Origin: Nageia nagi
Taxonomy: Eukaryota > Pinophyta
Direction: 5' to 3'
Length of the DNA stretch: 64,000 bases
Assembly: GCA_050084985.1 (NCBI GenBank)
Contig: JBITNC010000002.1
Span: forward strand, 38,998,001-39,062,000
Positions 1 through 10,229 of this stretch are shown piece by piece (positions within the stretch are counted from its first letter, which is position 1; the number at the start of each line of letters is the position of its first letter). The notes below the pieces were generated by a model, which was not told the origin of the DNA, did not search any database, and saw nothing but the letters and a program-made list of their open reading frames with translations. Both the position numbers and the translations under genes were made by a program.

Positions 1-651
1 ACTCCTATAATAGTTCTATAGAAGTTCATATAGTAGACCTATAAAACTAACTAACTATATGATTATAATAATAACTATAAAATACTACTAATATCTAACA
101 TGTGTACATCTCTAGAATGGAGCAATAGTGTTGAAGTAAATAGGAAAGTATCATAGCTTTAGGGAAAGCTATAAACTCTCCAAAAGCTAAATCTCTCAAT
201 TCGACTTTGGCTTCTATGTATGTCATTGTTATAGTGAACATTAGAAACCAAAATTCATTGTATAGAATTAGTAATATTGGAATGATAAACATGAGTAGTG
301 TCCTTACCCCAACTAAGATGTCACTTGTCACACAGTAAATCAAAAATAGTATGAGAGAAGGAATGATCTATGCATCATCCAATAGTACATGATTTAGTTA
401 TTAGCTATAAATTCTTTTTTTTCTCTTTGTTTTTTTTCACTTTTTTTTAAAGTTTTTCTATTTTTTTGTAGGGAGTATAATTGCAAAAAATTGGTTTTCA
501 ATCATACCCTCATTCATGTATGCCCAAAAGGTTTTTCATCCATGGATTTTTTTTATTTTAATTTTTTTTAAATAAAAACTAAGGAAATAATATATGAATT
601 TAAACACAACATTCTAAAATGACTTGAAAATTGAAAATTTGTGGTAAGTAA

Positions 652-654
<3 letters not shown>
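1..654. other. AT-rich intergenic DNA, no gene seen
   Basis: Long A/T runs and no reading frame with recognisable protein similarity. An 82-codon open frame on the - strand at 95-343 is rich in hydrophobic residues but matches no family I recognise, and has no supporting context. I treat it as chance. Confidence 0.5.

Positions 655-710
<56 letters not shown>
655..710. repeat. (CT)28 microsatellite
   Basis: An uninterrupted run of CT dinucleotides, read directly. Such a run is expected to be length-polymorphic. No gene lies close by. Confidence 0.99.
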
Positions 711-711
<1 letters not shown>

Positions 712-720
712 ACATCTAAA

Positions 721-930
721 CACCATTGTACTATTATTTCAACACCTAATGATGATGAAATGGTGGGGAAGACTCAATTAACAATAGAAACTAAGTGGAA
801 ACAAAAACTAAACCATTAATCATAAACACCATTGTACTATTATTTCAACACCTAATGATGATGAAATGGTAGGGAAGACTCAATTAACAATAGAAACTAA
901 GTGGAAACAAAAAATAAACCCTTAATCATA
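721..930. repeat. 106-bp direct tandem duplication
   Basis: Two head-to-tail copies start at 721 and 827 with the same opening (CACCATTGTACTATTATTTC) and differ at only a few positions. The high identity suggests a recent local duplication. It is non-coding and lies directly after the CT microsatellite. Confidence 0.95.
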
Positions 931-1965
931 ATACGATCTCTATCAAGACATGAAGACTCATGATAAAACTAATATTATGACAATGGACTATTCACACTAA
1001 AATGCATGGAAATCCCAAAAGCTACATTTTTTATGGATGAAAAAGGGATGGAAATCCATATCTACTTGCCAAGATATAAATCATCAAATGTTGCTAAGTA
1101 GTACCTCTTATCTTCATCAACTCTTTCTCCATTTGTTTTTTGTATTTCTTTTTTTTAACTTTTATTGTAGTCTTTGGAGCCATGTATCTCAACAATTTCT
1201 CATGCAGTGATCTCTATCTCGAAAACATAGAATTCCTCCTCCAAACATGAGTAGTTATATGTAGTTACTTATGTAAGAAATATTCAACTTGTAATAGTGG
1301 CTATGAATAATTGTAGAAGTTCTTGATAATGGTATGAGATGAAGTTAAGAATATATAAAATGGACTATGAGTAAGTGAATGGGGGTGTGGTGTGAAGAAA
1401 TTCAAAGTGGTATAGATGGTGCAATTGTGGAGGTTCAAATGGAGGTGAGAAAACTAGAAAATTGTATAAATGATATAAGTGTGAATGTGTGGATGGAGGT
1501 GAAGTGAGTAAGAAAGACAAATTGCTAAGAAAAGTTGCAAACACACTATTATTCACCTATTCTAAAAATAAACATGTTACAAAAATCATCATTACAATAA
1601 AAATATATACACTATTCATAAAGTTATGATATTTGCAAGACACTCATGTTTCATAAGAGTAACCTTCAAGAATTTAATCAATTCTTATAACTATAGTATT
1701 CAAGAAGTCTTTAGAGTGTATCTTTAAGCTCTCTTAATGAATATCTCATTGTGTCTAACTCTTAGGAATGATCAATACATTGAGATTCTAATTTTGTACC
1801 TTTCATCAAGACAGAAACTCCTTCTAATGTCAATTTGGGATCATAGAGAGTTTTTGTTAAAGCTTGTGTTGTATATATCCATTTACAAAGAGATCTAGTT
1901 CTATAAAAAGCATGAAATTGTATAGATGATAGCCTACTCTAAATCTAGCTAATGGATGATTCATC
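931..1965. other. Intergenic, nothing recognised
   Basis: AT-rich sequence between the tandem duplication and the first LTR element. A 63-codon - strand frame at 1,365-1,556 is low-complexity (Pro/His/Leu/Phe) and is not credible as a gene. Confidence 0.5.
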
Positions 1966-1970
1966 CTTCT

Positions 1971-2952
1971 TGTTTACAAATAAAATTGAGCATGCAAATA
2001 AATAAATAGGTAAATATCTACAAACTCAATATATCTGTATTTGAGCTACAGATAGCAATTTATTCTCAATAAATCTTTACAAATAAAATTGATCATGCAA
2101 ATAAATAAATAGATAAATATCTACAAACCCAATATATCTGTATTTGATCTACGGATAGCAATTTATTCTCAATAGCAATGAACAAGATAACCAATTCAAA
2201 AATTTAAATTGTAATTGTACCAAACAAGATTGTGATTTGTATACTTACCTCACGGAACATACCTGACAACGCAATATGAAGATGTTGGTGATGAACTGAT
2301 GATGAACTGCCCCTGAAAAATGTAGTGACCTATGAAGATGCAAAAAGAGGACCGGGGTGATCTATTTTAGAGATAATAGAGCACCGGTAGTGTTCTTGGT
2401 TCATAAAGGAGCATCGGTGGCCTTCATTTGATGATTTTTGACCTCTTAATCAAGTCTAGAACTTCAATATGGATGTCTCAGATAGCAGTGTGATATTAGA
2501 ATAGATCATGGATGTCAGGATAGCTCACGAAAGGAAGCACACAAACCATAGCCTTGTAGGCGGTACCAAGAGATACCTTAAGGGGTTGCCACTTACAAGA
2601 CCATACGTGGGATCATGTGTATCCTTGTTCTTGTGGACTTACTATTAGATCCCTTATTTATATAGATAATAGATAATACCACCCATGGGTCGGCGTGTAT
2701 CTACATAAATAAGGTTAACTCACAACATTCAAGATAAACACACCAATAAACAAGATAATCCATGCAATACTCAAGATAGTCCATGCAATATTCAAGATAA
2801 CCCATGCAATATTCAAGATAATCATTATAAAATTCATATTCAAGACAAACATTGATATTATCACTTTAATTCATTCAAGACATATATTTAGGCCAAGCAT
2901 ATTCCATTAATTTATTGATTTAAAAACATAAATTCATTTTTATGTGTTAACA
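1971..2952 (-). repeat. 3' LTR of element A
   Basis: Begins TGTTTACA and ends TGTTAACA on the + strand. It aligns along its whole length with 6,996-7,978. An internal direct duplication of about 103 bp (units starting near 1,973 and 2,076) is present in both LTRs, so it predates insertion. Confidence 0.95.
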
Positions 2953-2966
2953 GATGCCCCACTTTG
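2953..2966 (-). promoter_or_regulatory. Polypurine tract of element A
   Basis: On the - strand the sequence is AAAGTGGGGCATC, then the LTR starts with TG. Purine-rich DNA directly before the 3' LTR is the expected plus-strand primer and fixes the element's orientation. Confidence 0.7.
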
Positions 2967-3329
2967 GATGTGAAATCAAAAGAAACATGAGGTGACTTGA
3001 GATTTTGCATTCAAAGTAAAAACACAATATCATAGCAAACAATTTTGATAAGCAATGATAAACATTAACCATTCTAAACTTAAACAACATCATGATAAAG
3101 CTAGATATAGGTTGAGAAAACTCCCTTTTGATATTACCTTAGGCATGCTTGCCCCTTGCATTTTGCTGTATAAGGTGATAGCTTGATATATCTGATCATC
3201 TGATAAGCTGATAATCTTGCTGCAATATTGATGACCCATGACAACAAACTTGACAACACACATGACAATGACCGAACAGACGACTTGACTACACATGTCG
3301 ATCGGACGACAACTTGACAAGACCACATC

Positions 3330-3530
3330 ACAAGTCAAAACATGCCAACACATGACAACACACATGACCAACTCACAAGACAAGACATGATAACACATGA
3401 CAACACACAAGGCATGATAACACACATGACCAACTCACAAGACAAGACATGATAACACACATGACCAACTCATAAGGCATGATAACACACATGACCAACT
3501 CACAAGACAAGACATGATAACCATAACTAC
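3330..3530. repeat. Short 31-35-bp tandem repeats
   Basis: Imperfect repeats built on CACATGACCAACTCACAAG and CATGATAACACA. They continue the repetitive 3' part of element A towards its LTR and are non-coding. Confidence 0.85.
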
Positions 3531-3540
3531 ACATAGGGGA

Positions 3541-4110
3541 GAGCTAAGTTCCACACAACCGAGCCTTCGCACCAAGAGGTGTACTGCAGTTGCATAAGAA
3601 CCAAACTCTGCAAAACAATGATAAGCTGATATGTGAGAGCTAAGTTCCACATAACTAAGCCTTCGCACCAAGAGGTGCACTGCAGTTGCATAAGAATGAA
3701 CTTTGCAAAATAAGTGATAAGCTGATATGTGAGAGCTAAGTTCCACACAACTGAGCCTTCGCACCAAGAGGTGTACTGCAATTGCATAAGAACTAAACTC
3801 TATAAAACAAGTGATAAGCTGATATGTGAGAGCTAAGTTCCACACAACTAAACCTTCGCACCAAGAGGTGTACTGTAGTTGCATAAGAACCAAACTCTAT
3901 AAAACAAGTGATAAGATGATATGTGAGAGCTAAGTTCCACACAACTGAGCCTTCGCACTAAGAGGTGTACTATAGTTGCATAAGAACTGAACTCTGCAAA
4001 ATAAGTGATAAGATGATATGTGAGAGCTAAGTTCCACACAACTGAGCCTTCACACCAAGAGGTGTACTGCAGTTGCATAAGAACTAAACTCCATAAAACA
4101 AGTGATAAAC
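3541..4110. repeat. 96-98-bp tandem array, 6 copies
   Basis: GAGCTAAGTTCCACA recurs at 3,541, 3,637, 3,733, 3,829, 3,927 and 4,024. Most units are 96 bp, a multiple of three, so long repetitive open frames appear on the - strand (3,435-3,893; 3,848-4,165). These are repeat artefacts rather than genes. It sits between gag and the 3' LTR, where Tat-related elements commonly carry tandem repeats. Confidence 0.95.
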
Positions 4111-4114
4111 TGAT

Positions 4115-4395
4115 GAAGCTAACACTCCACCAAGAGGCATGATAAGCTAGGAGCTGGAACTCCACTCATGAGCATGATAAGCTAATAATGGGAGCTGGAA
4201 CTCCACTCATAGGCATGATAAGCTGATAACAGGAGCTGGAACTCCACTCATAGGCATGATAAGATGATAGTGGGAGCTAAAACTCCACCCATAGGCATGA
4301 TAAGCTGATAAGGGAGCTAGAACTCCACCCATAGGCATGACAAGCTAATAAGGGAGCTGGAACTCCACCAAGAGACATGATAAGCTGATAACACA
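4115..4395. repeat. ~41-bp tandem array, about 6-7 copies
   Basis: Units containing GGAGCTGGAACTCCAC start at 4,151, 4,192, 4,233, 4,274, 4,314 and 4,354 (spacing 40-41 bp), with a degenerate copy near 4,115. Each unit contains a small palindrome (GAGCTGGAACTC). It lies between gag and the 96-bp array in element A. Confidence 0.9.
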
Positions 4396-4974
4396 GGTCG
4401 GCAAACATGAAACTCAAAGCAACATTATCTTGGATATGAGATAAAATTAAACACTATACCGAGAAGCCTACAGAATGATTTAAGAACTAATATCTACCCC
4501 CAGACATATGCAAAATAGTGACCCAGGAGCAAGACATCCATACTGAGGGGGATCCAATAACTTTCGTTCCAACAAAAATAGATCACGAAAGAGGACCGCA
4601 GGCAATCTTCACTAATAGATATGGAGCGCTGGCACTCCTCTTTTTACATAAAAATGGATCCCTATTTCCTTTACCATAATGTTGGTTAGCATGTCTACCC
4701 TAATGTTAGTTCTGTTAGTATCAACATGATCATGGGTGCTCACCAAATGCTATTTTCGAAGGGTAACTCACCCCCGCTAGTACTAGCTTCATGTTGATTT
4801 TTACACCATGGTGCCCCAGTGATAGTAGGGCTCTTTGTTGTATTTTCTATGCATACATTACTCCTATGTTATGTTTGGGCATGGGGTTTTTATAGATTCC
4901 CAAGTTTTTATTATCTGCATGCACAGGAGCTTTCCCTTTTATGTCAGGTTTTTCAAATGAGATTGCCTTTCTAT

Positions 4975-6045
4975 CTACCAGATCTTGGATGATATCTCTA
5001 ATTTTTTACATTCACATGTTTTGTGGCCATAAGCTCTATGGTATAGGCAAAATCCTCCTGTAGTTTTCATGGCTTGTTGGTTTACAGGTGGCAATTGAAT
5101 TAGACCCTTCTTCACCAATGATTGCAACAACTCATTATGATCTTCTGTGATTTTAGTGTATACTCGGGGAGTCGGAGGTTTGCTTGATTTTTGTTTGTGT
5201 TTTTCTTGTGTGATTATGTTGATTGTTGAAGTTTCCCTTTCTTCTTTTCTAAGTTTCCACAAACCAATTTTCATCATGTGTTGCTCTTTTTGAATCATGG
5301 AATTGATCATTTTTGAGAGGGGTTGGTCTAGATAGTTAAAGAATTCAAGCACCATCTCATCTCTAATGGATTTTATCAGCATGTGTTTTAGTTCTTTCTC
5401 ATTCAAATTTATGAATTTTGCAATTTTCTTCCATTCGGCTACAAACTTGCTAAATGGCTGATTTTCTTCCTGTTTCATTTTGGCAAGATCTATAATGAGT
5501 GGTTTTCTCTTTATGTTATATTGATATTGATCTATGAATTCACGTTTTAGTTGCTCATAACTCTTGATGCTTTGATTTTCAAGTCCGTAGTACCAGTCAG
5601 ATGCTTCTTTCCCTAGGCTAAGTGAAAAAAGTCTAGCTAACATATCAGAATCATGTTGATGTCTATAAGCTGCTTCTTCAAAGATTACAATATGCATTCT
5701 CGGATCACTCTTACCATTATATTTGTCAAAATCTATGTCTTTCCCTTCCCAAATTTTACTTCTTATTCTTGAACAAAGAGGGTGACTTTCTTCTAGTTTT
5801 TCATTCTCCTTTGCTTCATTTAAATGTATTAGCCTTTTCAATTGTTCAGCCATGTTTGCTAATTGAGCTCTCATTTTATTTGATTTTTCTTTTTCAATTT
5901 GTGAGTTTGGATTACCTTCAGGTTGCTTATTTATGAAATCAAGATTTTCAAATTCTTCCTCACTTTCATAATCAAGTATTCCAGGAGTAAATCTTCCTAT
6001 TTGTTCTCTCCATTCATGAATCAGTTGATTTTCTAATTCTCCCAT
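4975..6045 (-). CDS. Gag-like capsid protein of element A, 356 aa
   Basis: An intact retrotransposon gag-type ORF. The capsid-like core covers about residues 95-255 and shows family features: a K-Y-N-G-K-x-D-P-R-x-H opening, a middle SLGKEASDWYYGL, then YEQLKREFIDQY, in the style of the Retrotrans_gag family. Near the C-terminus (about residues 334-347) is CLYHRAYGHKTCEC, a C-x2-H-x4-H-type variant of the gag zinc knuckle seen in several plant Ty3/gypsy elements, rather than the usual CCHC. A Gln/Lys-rich linker lies between. The protein would package element RNA in virus-like particles. No pol follows: after the stop the DNA is tandem repeats up to the 3' LTR. A related capsid core occurs at 33,295-33,591 in the second gag-only element. 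The open frame in an element whose LTRs have diverged about 4% suggests moderate age. Confidence 0.85.
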   Translation of the reverse strand: MGELENQLIHEWREQIGRFTPGILDYESEEEFENLDFINKQPEGNPNSQIEKEKSNKMRAQLANMAEQLKRLIHLNEAKENEKLEESHPLCSRIRSKIWEGKDIDFDKYNGKSDPRMHIVIFEEAAYRHQHDSDMLARLFSLSLGKEASDWYYGLENQSIKSYEQLKREFIDQYQYNIKRKPLIIDLAKMKQEENQPFSKFVAEWKKIAKFINLNEKELKHMLIKSIRDEMVLEFFNYLDQPLSKMINSMIQKEQHMMKIGLWKLRKEERETSTINIITQEKHKQKSSKPPTPRVYTKITEDHNELLQSLVKKGLIQLPPVNQQAMKTTGGFCLYHRAYGHKTCECKKLEISSKIW

Positions 6046-6051
6046 GATGAC

Positions 6052-6387
6052 CTATCTTACACTCAATTGAGCTTTCTGGTAAGATTTTGTATTTGTTATT
6101 TTCTTTACCTCTATCTCTTTGATTTTCTTTTCTTTATCTGACCAAAAAGGGTAAGCATTAAGAAGTTTTTGTGCAATGGGGTCTGTTTCAAATTCTATTT
6201 CTAACTCACTATCAGACTCATCATCAAACTCAATTATTTCATCATCTTCTTCTTCTAATGTTATTGGTTTATGATATACGAATGCCAAAGATGATGAAGA
6301 GGGTTCACAAACATTTTGTTTAACTATCTCAGGGGCAAAAGAGTTTTTATCATGATGGAGCATACAAAAGTTGATATGACTTTCCAT
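6052..6387 (-). CDS. Element A second extra ORF, 111 aa, acidic
   Basis: A short open frame between the 207-aa ORF and gag. It has a strongly acidic block near residues 45-70 (EEEDDEIIEFDDESDSELE) and a basic C-terminal end. It overlaps the upstream ORF by 38 bases and stops 6 bases before the gag ATG. It may be the frameshifted tail of the upstream ORF or the start of a longer gag polyprotein. I recognise no domain. The acidic and basic composition resembles linker regions flanking gag in other LTR elements, which is weak evidence. Confidence 0.5.
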   Translation of the reverse strand: MESHINFCMLHHDKNSFAPEIVKQNVCEPSSSSLAFVYHKPITLEEEDDEIIEFDDESDSELEIEFETDPIAQKLLNAYPFWSDKEKKIKEIEVKKITNTKSYQKAQLSVR

Positions 6388-6973
6388 GTAGAAATGGGCC
6401 CGGGCGGTCCATTTCTACAGGATTTAGATTGCGAGCAGTCCTATTATGATCGATTATGATGTTTAAAAAAAAGATTGGTTTACCAAGAAATGTTCTAAAG
6501 GAAAATATGAGACCATTCACAGTTAAAAATTCATAGAATTTATGCAATGAATAAACTATGGTAGGATCTTTGGAGAACTTGTAGAATGCCCCAGAATGCT
6601 CTATAAATTTTTGTATCAACCTTAGTTTATTTTCAGTGAGGTTCATATCATTAGATTTTACCAAGCGATAAGGGACCAACTGTGATTTGTTTTCCAAAGA
6701 TGGAGCTAGATTTTCTAAGATTCCTTCTCCAAGGGTTTCACTATCCAAGCTATCATTATCTTTGAAATCACCGTGATAGGATTCCTCATCCGGAAGTTTA
6801 TCTTTGATAATCCAAGGAGCACTCTCTTTATTTAGTCTAGCACTTTTCCTAGTTGGCTCTATTCCTTTCCATGTTTTTCTTTTTCTCTTATTTTGTTTAG
6901 GTGATGATTGAACTAACAAAGGATAATTTGATAATTCATTTATATCTTTACTCATTGTTGAATTGGAAAGCAT
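6350..6973 (-). CDS. Element A extra ORF, 207 aa, unknown function
   Basis: This is the first open frame after the 5' LTR and primer site, so it would be translated before gag. I do not recognise its family. Visible features: a strongly basic stretch near residues 27-45 (KQNKRKRKTWKG and then RKSAR), which could be a nuclear-localisation or nucleic-acid-binding segment, then an acidic middle part (around DFKDNDSLDSE). No membrane segment or catalytic motif is evident. It overlaps the next ORF by 38 bases in another frame, so the two may once have been one protein separated by a frameshift. Extra ORFs between the 5' LTR and gag occur in Tat/Ogre elements, and position is the only link to that class. 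The start codon is the first ATG in frame; a second Met at residue 7 is possible. Confidence 0.6.
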   Translation of the reverse strand: MLSNSTMSKDINELSNYPLLVQSSPKQNKRKRKTWKGIEPTRKSARLNKESAPWIIKDKLPDEESYHGDFKDNDSLDSETLGEGILENLAPSLENKSQLVPYRLVKSNDMNLTENKLRLIQKFIEHSGAFYKFSKDPTIVYSLHKFYEFLTVNGLIFSFRTFLGKPIFFLNIIIDHNRTARNLNPVEMDRPGPFLHGKSYQLLYAPS

Positions 6974-6977
6974 GTTT

Positions 6978-6995
6978 CACGTCAGGTTCACCAAA
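6978..6995 (-). promoter_or_regulatory. Putative primer-binding site of element A
   Basis: Read on the - strand, the bases after the 5' LTR are TTTGGTGAACCTGACGTG. The TTTGG start and position are typical of a plant gypsy primer site. The same TTTGGTGAACC core follows the 5' LTR of the element at 31,276. I could not assign the priming tRNA. Confidence 0.6.
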
Positions 6996-7978
6996 TGTTT
7001 ACAAATAAAATTGAGCATGCAAATAAATAAATAGGTAAATATCTACAAACTCAATATATCTATATTTGAGCTACGGATAGCAATTCATTCTCAATAAATG
7101 TTTATAAATAAAATTGAGCATGCAAATAAATAAATAGATAAATATCTACAAACCCAATATATCTGTATTTGATCTATGGATAGCAATTTATTCTCAATAG
7201 CAATGAACAAGATAACCAATTCAGAAATTTAAATTGTAATTGTACCAAACAAGACTATGATTTGTATACTTACCTCACAGAACATACCTAACAATGCAAG
7301 ATGAAGATGTTGGTGATGTACTAATGATGAACTACCCCTGAAAAATGTAGTGACCTATGAAGATGCAAAAAGAGGACCGCGGGTGGTCTGTTTCAGAGAT
7401 AATAGAGCACTGACGGTGTTCTTGGTTCATAAAGGAGCATCGATGGCCTTCATTTGATGATTTTTGACCTCTCAATCAAGTCTAGAACTTCAATACGATT
7501 GTCTCAGATAGCAGTGTGATATCAGAATAGATCATGGATGTTAGGATAGCTCGCGAAAGGAAGCACACAAACCACAGCCTTGTAGGTGGTACCAAGAGAT
7601 ACCTTAAGGGGTTGCCACTTACAAGACCATACACGGGATCATGTGTATCCTTGTTCTTATGGACTTGCTATTAGATCCCTTATTTATATAGATAATAGAT
7701 AATACCACCCATGGGTCGGCGTGCATCTACATAAATAAGGCTAATTCACAACATTCAAGATAAACACACCAATAAACAAGATAATCCATGCAATACTCAA
7801 GATAGTCCATGCAATATTCAAGATAACCCATGCAATATTCAAGATAATCATTATAAAATTCATATTCAAGACAAACATTGATATTATCACTTTAATCCAT
7901 TCAAGACATATATTTAGGCCAAGCATATTCCATTAATTTATTGATTTAAAAACATAAATTCATTTTTATGTGTTAACA
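6996..7978 (-). repeat. 5' LTR of element A
   Basis: 983 bp, same ends as the left copy, and the same ~103-bp internal duplication. It lies next to the primer-site-like sequence, which makes it the 5' LTR in element orientation. Confidence 0.95.
7681..7690 (-). promoter_or_regulatory. TATA-like box in the 5' LTR
   Basis: On the - strand this reads TATATAAATA, followed by AAGGG, nearly 290 bases into the 5' LTR. It is conserved at 2,655-2,664 in the other LTR. The placement fits a U3 promoter; the transcription start is not mapped. Confidence 0.55.
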
Positions 7979-8269
7979 CTTCCTCTTTATACAAATAAGG
8001 GGATCCTTCATTTTTGCATATAGAGGAGATCACCATCCCCTTTCTATTAACTCAAGAAAGAATTAGAACAAATGGAGATGCAAGTAATTGTTTTTTAGAA
8101 ATGAAGTATAATACATTCTACTCTACTCTTCTTCTCCTCCCCTTCTTCATGAATGAAATAAAAAAGTATATCTAAAATATAACTACTTCTATATTATCCT
8201 ATTACTGGTTATCCCCAAATACTTAATAAATCTTTAAGATACTAAAATCAAGGCATATAGTTGTATTCA

Positions 8270-8432
8270 ATAACTAGCTTTGATATAACCCCTTATATAT
8301 CAAAAAATGCCGAGAGATATCATTTCGAGGTGCCTATCTTGGATATAGCAATACCAAGAAATGAGATAGGCACCTCAAAATGATATATCTTGGGGTTTTT
8401 TGATATATAAGTGTTATATCAAAGCTAGTTAT
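8270..8432. repeat. Long near-perfect foldback (MITE or hairpin precursor)
   Basis: Arms of about 70 bp (8,270-8,340 and 8,362-8,432) are inverted copies with few mismatches: outer ends ATAACTAGCTTTGATATAAC, inner ends GAGGTGCCTATCT against AGATAGGCACCTC. About 20 bases lie between, and even there CTTGG can pair with CCAAG. There is no coding capacity. A transcript would fold into a single long hairpin, as for a foldback MITE or a MITE-derived small-RNA precursor. I see no clear terminal target duplication, so the class is undecided. Confidence 0.85.
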
Positions 8433-9465
8433 ACCTATAATATTTTTTTCTTATACCATAAAATTATAATATTATGACAGAATGCATACACAACAGTTTT
8501 CAGCAAGAGGTTTACCGAGCCTAGCAAAAAACTATGGCGATAATGTGGATTCACTACATGTAATGAAAACCATATAAAATAATGTTATGGATGACTGTAT
8601 TGATTCTGTTAAAGTATAAATATCAATCTACTTATTCAAATATCAAACTAGAAGTGCATTGGCACTGCGTGGTGGAGATGCATGGCAAATTGAAAACCAC
8701 AAAATGTGATGGAAATAATATAAACTAAATTAATTTGTATAATGGGGATTTTATGATCTTGTGTTGATTTTATTGAATAACTTTCTAATGAAAAGAAGGC
8801 ATCAACAATGAATATGTTAGACCAAGACATGTAAAACTTTGTGAATTCAGAGCATTTTTTGATAAAGTTTTATGCGAATAGCAAGATAAGAAGGCAAAAG
8901 AATTTAGAGTATAAATTGTATGTAAAATAAGAAATAAGAAATATTATAGTAAAAATATATTTACAATAGCAAAGAATTAACTTACAATAAAATTAAATTT
9001 CTCTTCTACTTTTACAATCTTTTGTTCCAACTTTGCTTGTTTGAATTCAATGCATCTCTCGATTGATTTGCGAATGAATTTTTATGATGTTTGATATTCT
9101 TCCTTCCATTTATATAATAATTTTTGAAAAGATGTGTCTTTTAATATTTCAGTTGGCTATATAATTTTAATTTTAAAAAAATTATTTTCCCACCAATTGT
9201 TTAACGGATGGACTCACATGCGACATTTTGCTCCCCCACTCCAGCCCCTATGCTGTAGCTATAGAAATGCCTCTCGGTGTAACCACCCAAGATTCATGGT
9301 TTCCAATTCCAACCAATAATATATTTTATGGTTATGATCACCCATAAATGCATTTATTAAAAAATAGCAAAAAGAATATTAACTTAACAATTGATTTTAT
9401 AATTGAACTTGCAATTGGGTGAATGCTTAGTTGGTTGAGTTTAACTTTTCTTGAATCTTCTCCTG
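8433..9465. other. Intergenic, nothing recognised
   Basis: AT-rich, with only short open frames (such as 60 codons at 8,648-8,830 on the - strand) that match no family I know. Confidence 0.45.
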
Positions 9466-9835
9466 TAATTATATTCCTATAGGTGACTGTATTCTACAAT
9501 CATTCCTATAATTTTTGTTACTACAAACATCCCTATAATCACTATATCTATAGATATCCTTGTAATCATTATATTTGTAGATATCCTTAGAATTTTGTAG
9601 ATGTCCACGTAATCACTATATATGTAGATGTCCCTATAATCATTGTATTTGTAGATGTCCCTAGAATTTTGTAGACATCCCTGTAATCACTATGGTTTGT
9701 AGATCTTTTCTTGTAATATGTATGTTTTCTTGTAATATATACATTTTCTATAGTTTGTGCATTTTCCTACAATTTGTATGTTTTCCTACAATTTCTATTT
9801 TGTAGATGCTCCTGAATTAGACTGCAAATTCTCCT
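9466..9835. repeat. Degenerate ~26-bp tandem repeats
   Basis: A motif like TGTAGATGTCCCTATAATCACTATA recurs imperfectly, then grades into repeats of TTTTCCTACAATTTGTATG. It is non-coding, with unit length varying around 20-30 bp. Confidence 0.75.
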
Positions 9836-10229
9836 ATAGTAAATTTTTTTAGCAAATTGTAGATATTGATGTAGTACTTTCATAGACTACAATATCAACC
9901 TTATACTTATTTATCCTTTATGCTTTATTTTATAGTTAATTAGATCCTCAAAAGTAATTCTTTATTCCTTGATTATTCCTTTATTAACCATTCACATAAC
10001 ATTAATAATGCAAGTAAATATCACAATACACACTCATAATGTTGTAAATAAAGCTCTTTAATCCTCATTGATGAGGCTAAAAATAGGACTCATCTCTAAT
10101 CTATCAAAAGAAGTAGAAATTACAATATAAGATATAGTTACTAGTTAAGAAGGAAATATATAAATTGCATGTTGTGGGCTTCTTAGAAATAATTAATTAT
10201 TCTCCTTGGTTTTTTAATGGTTTACCATT

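Larger units (their letters stand above)
1971..7978 (-). mobile_element. Gag-only LTR retrotransposon A, complete, pol-less
   Basis: A 6.0-kb element bounded by two direct repeats that begin TG and end CA (1,971-2,952 and 6,996-7,978). Flanks are CTTCT on the left (1,966-1,970) and CTTCC on the right (7,979-7,983), a 4-of-5 match consistent with a decayed target duplication. A polypurine tract next to the left LTR and a primer-site-like sequence next to the right LTR both show it reads on the - strand. In element order: 5' LTR, two extra ORFs, a gag-like ORF, a long non-coding tandem-repeat region, polypurine tract, 3' LTR. There is no protease, reverse transcriptase or integrase, so it must have moved using proteins from another element. 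By eye the LTRs differ at about 43 of 983 positions, mostly transitions. Extra ORFs ahead of gag are known in Tat/Ogre elements, so a Tat-related non-autonomous origin is my inference. Confidence 0.93.

Noticed and set aside
95-343. 82-codon hydrophobic - strand frame as a small membrane protein gene
   Set aside because: No recognised family, no promoter or neighbouring exon, and such frames are expected by chance in T-rich DNA.
3090-4165. Series of - strand frames of 65-152 codons as repetitive secreted proteins
   Set aside because: They arise because the 96-bp repeat unit is a multiple of three; they lie in the non-coding part of element A after gag.
8270-8432. Foldback as a transcription terminator or CRISPR-like repeat
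   Set aside because: The stem is far too long for a terminator, occurs once, and the genome is eukaryotic.
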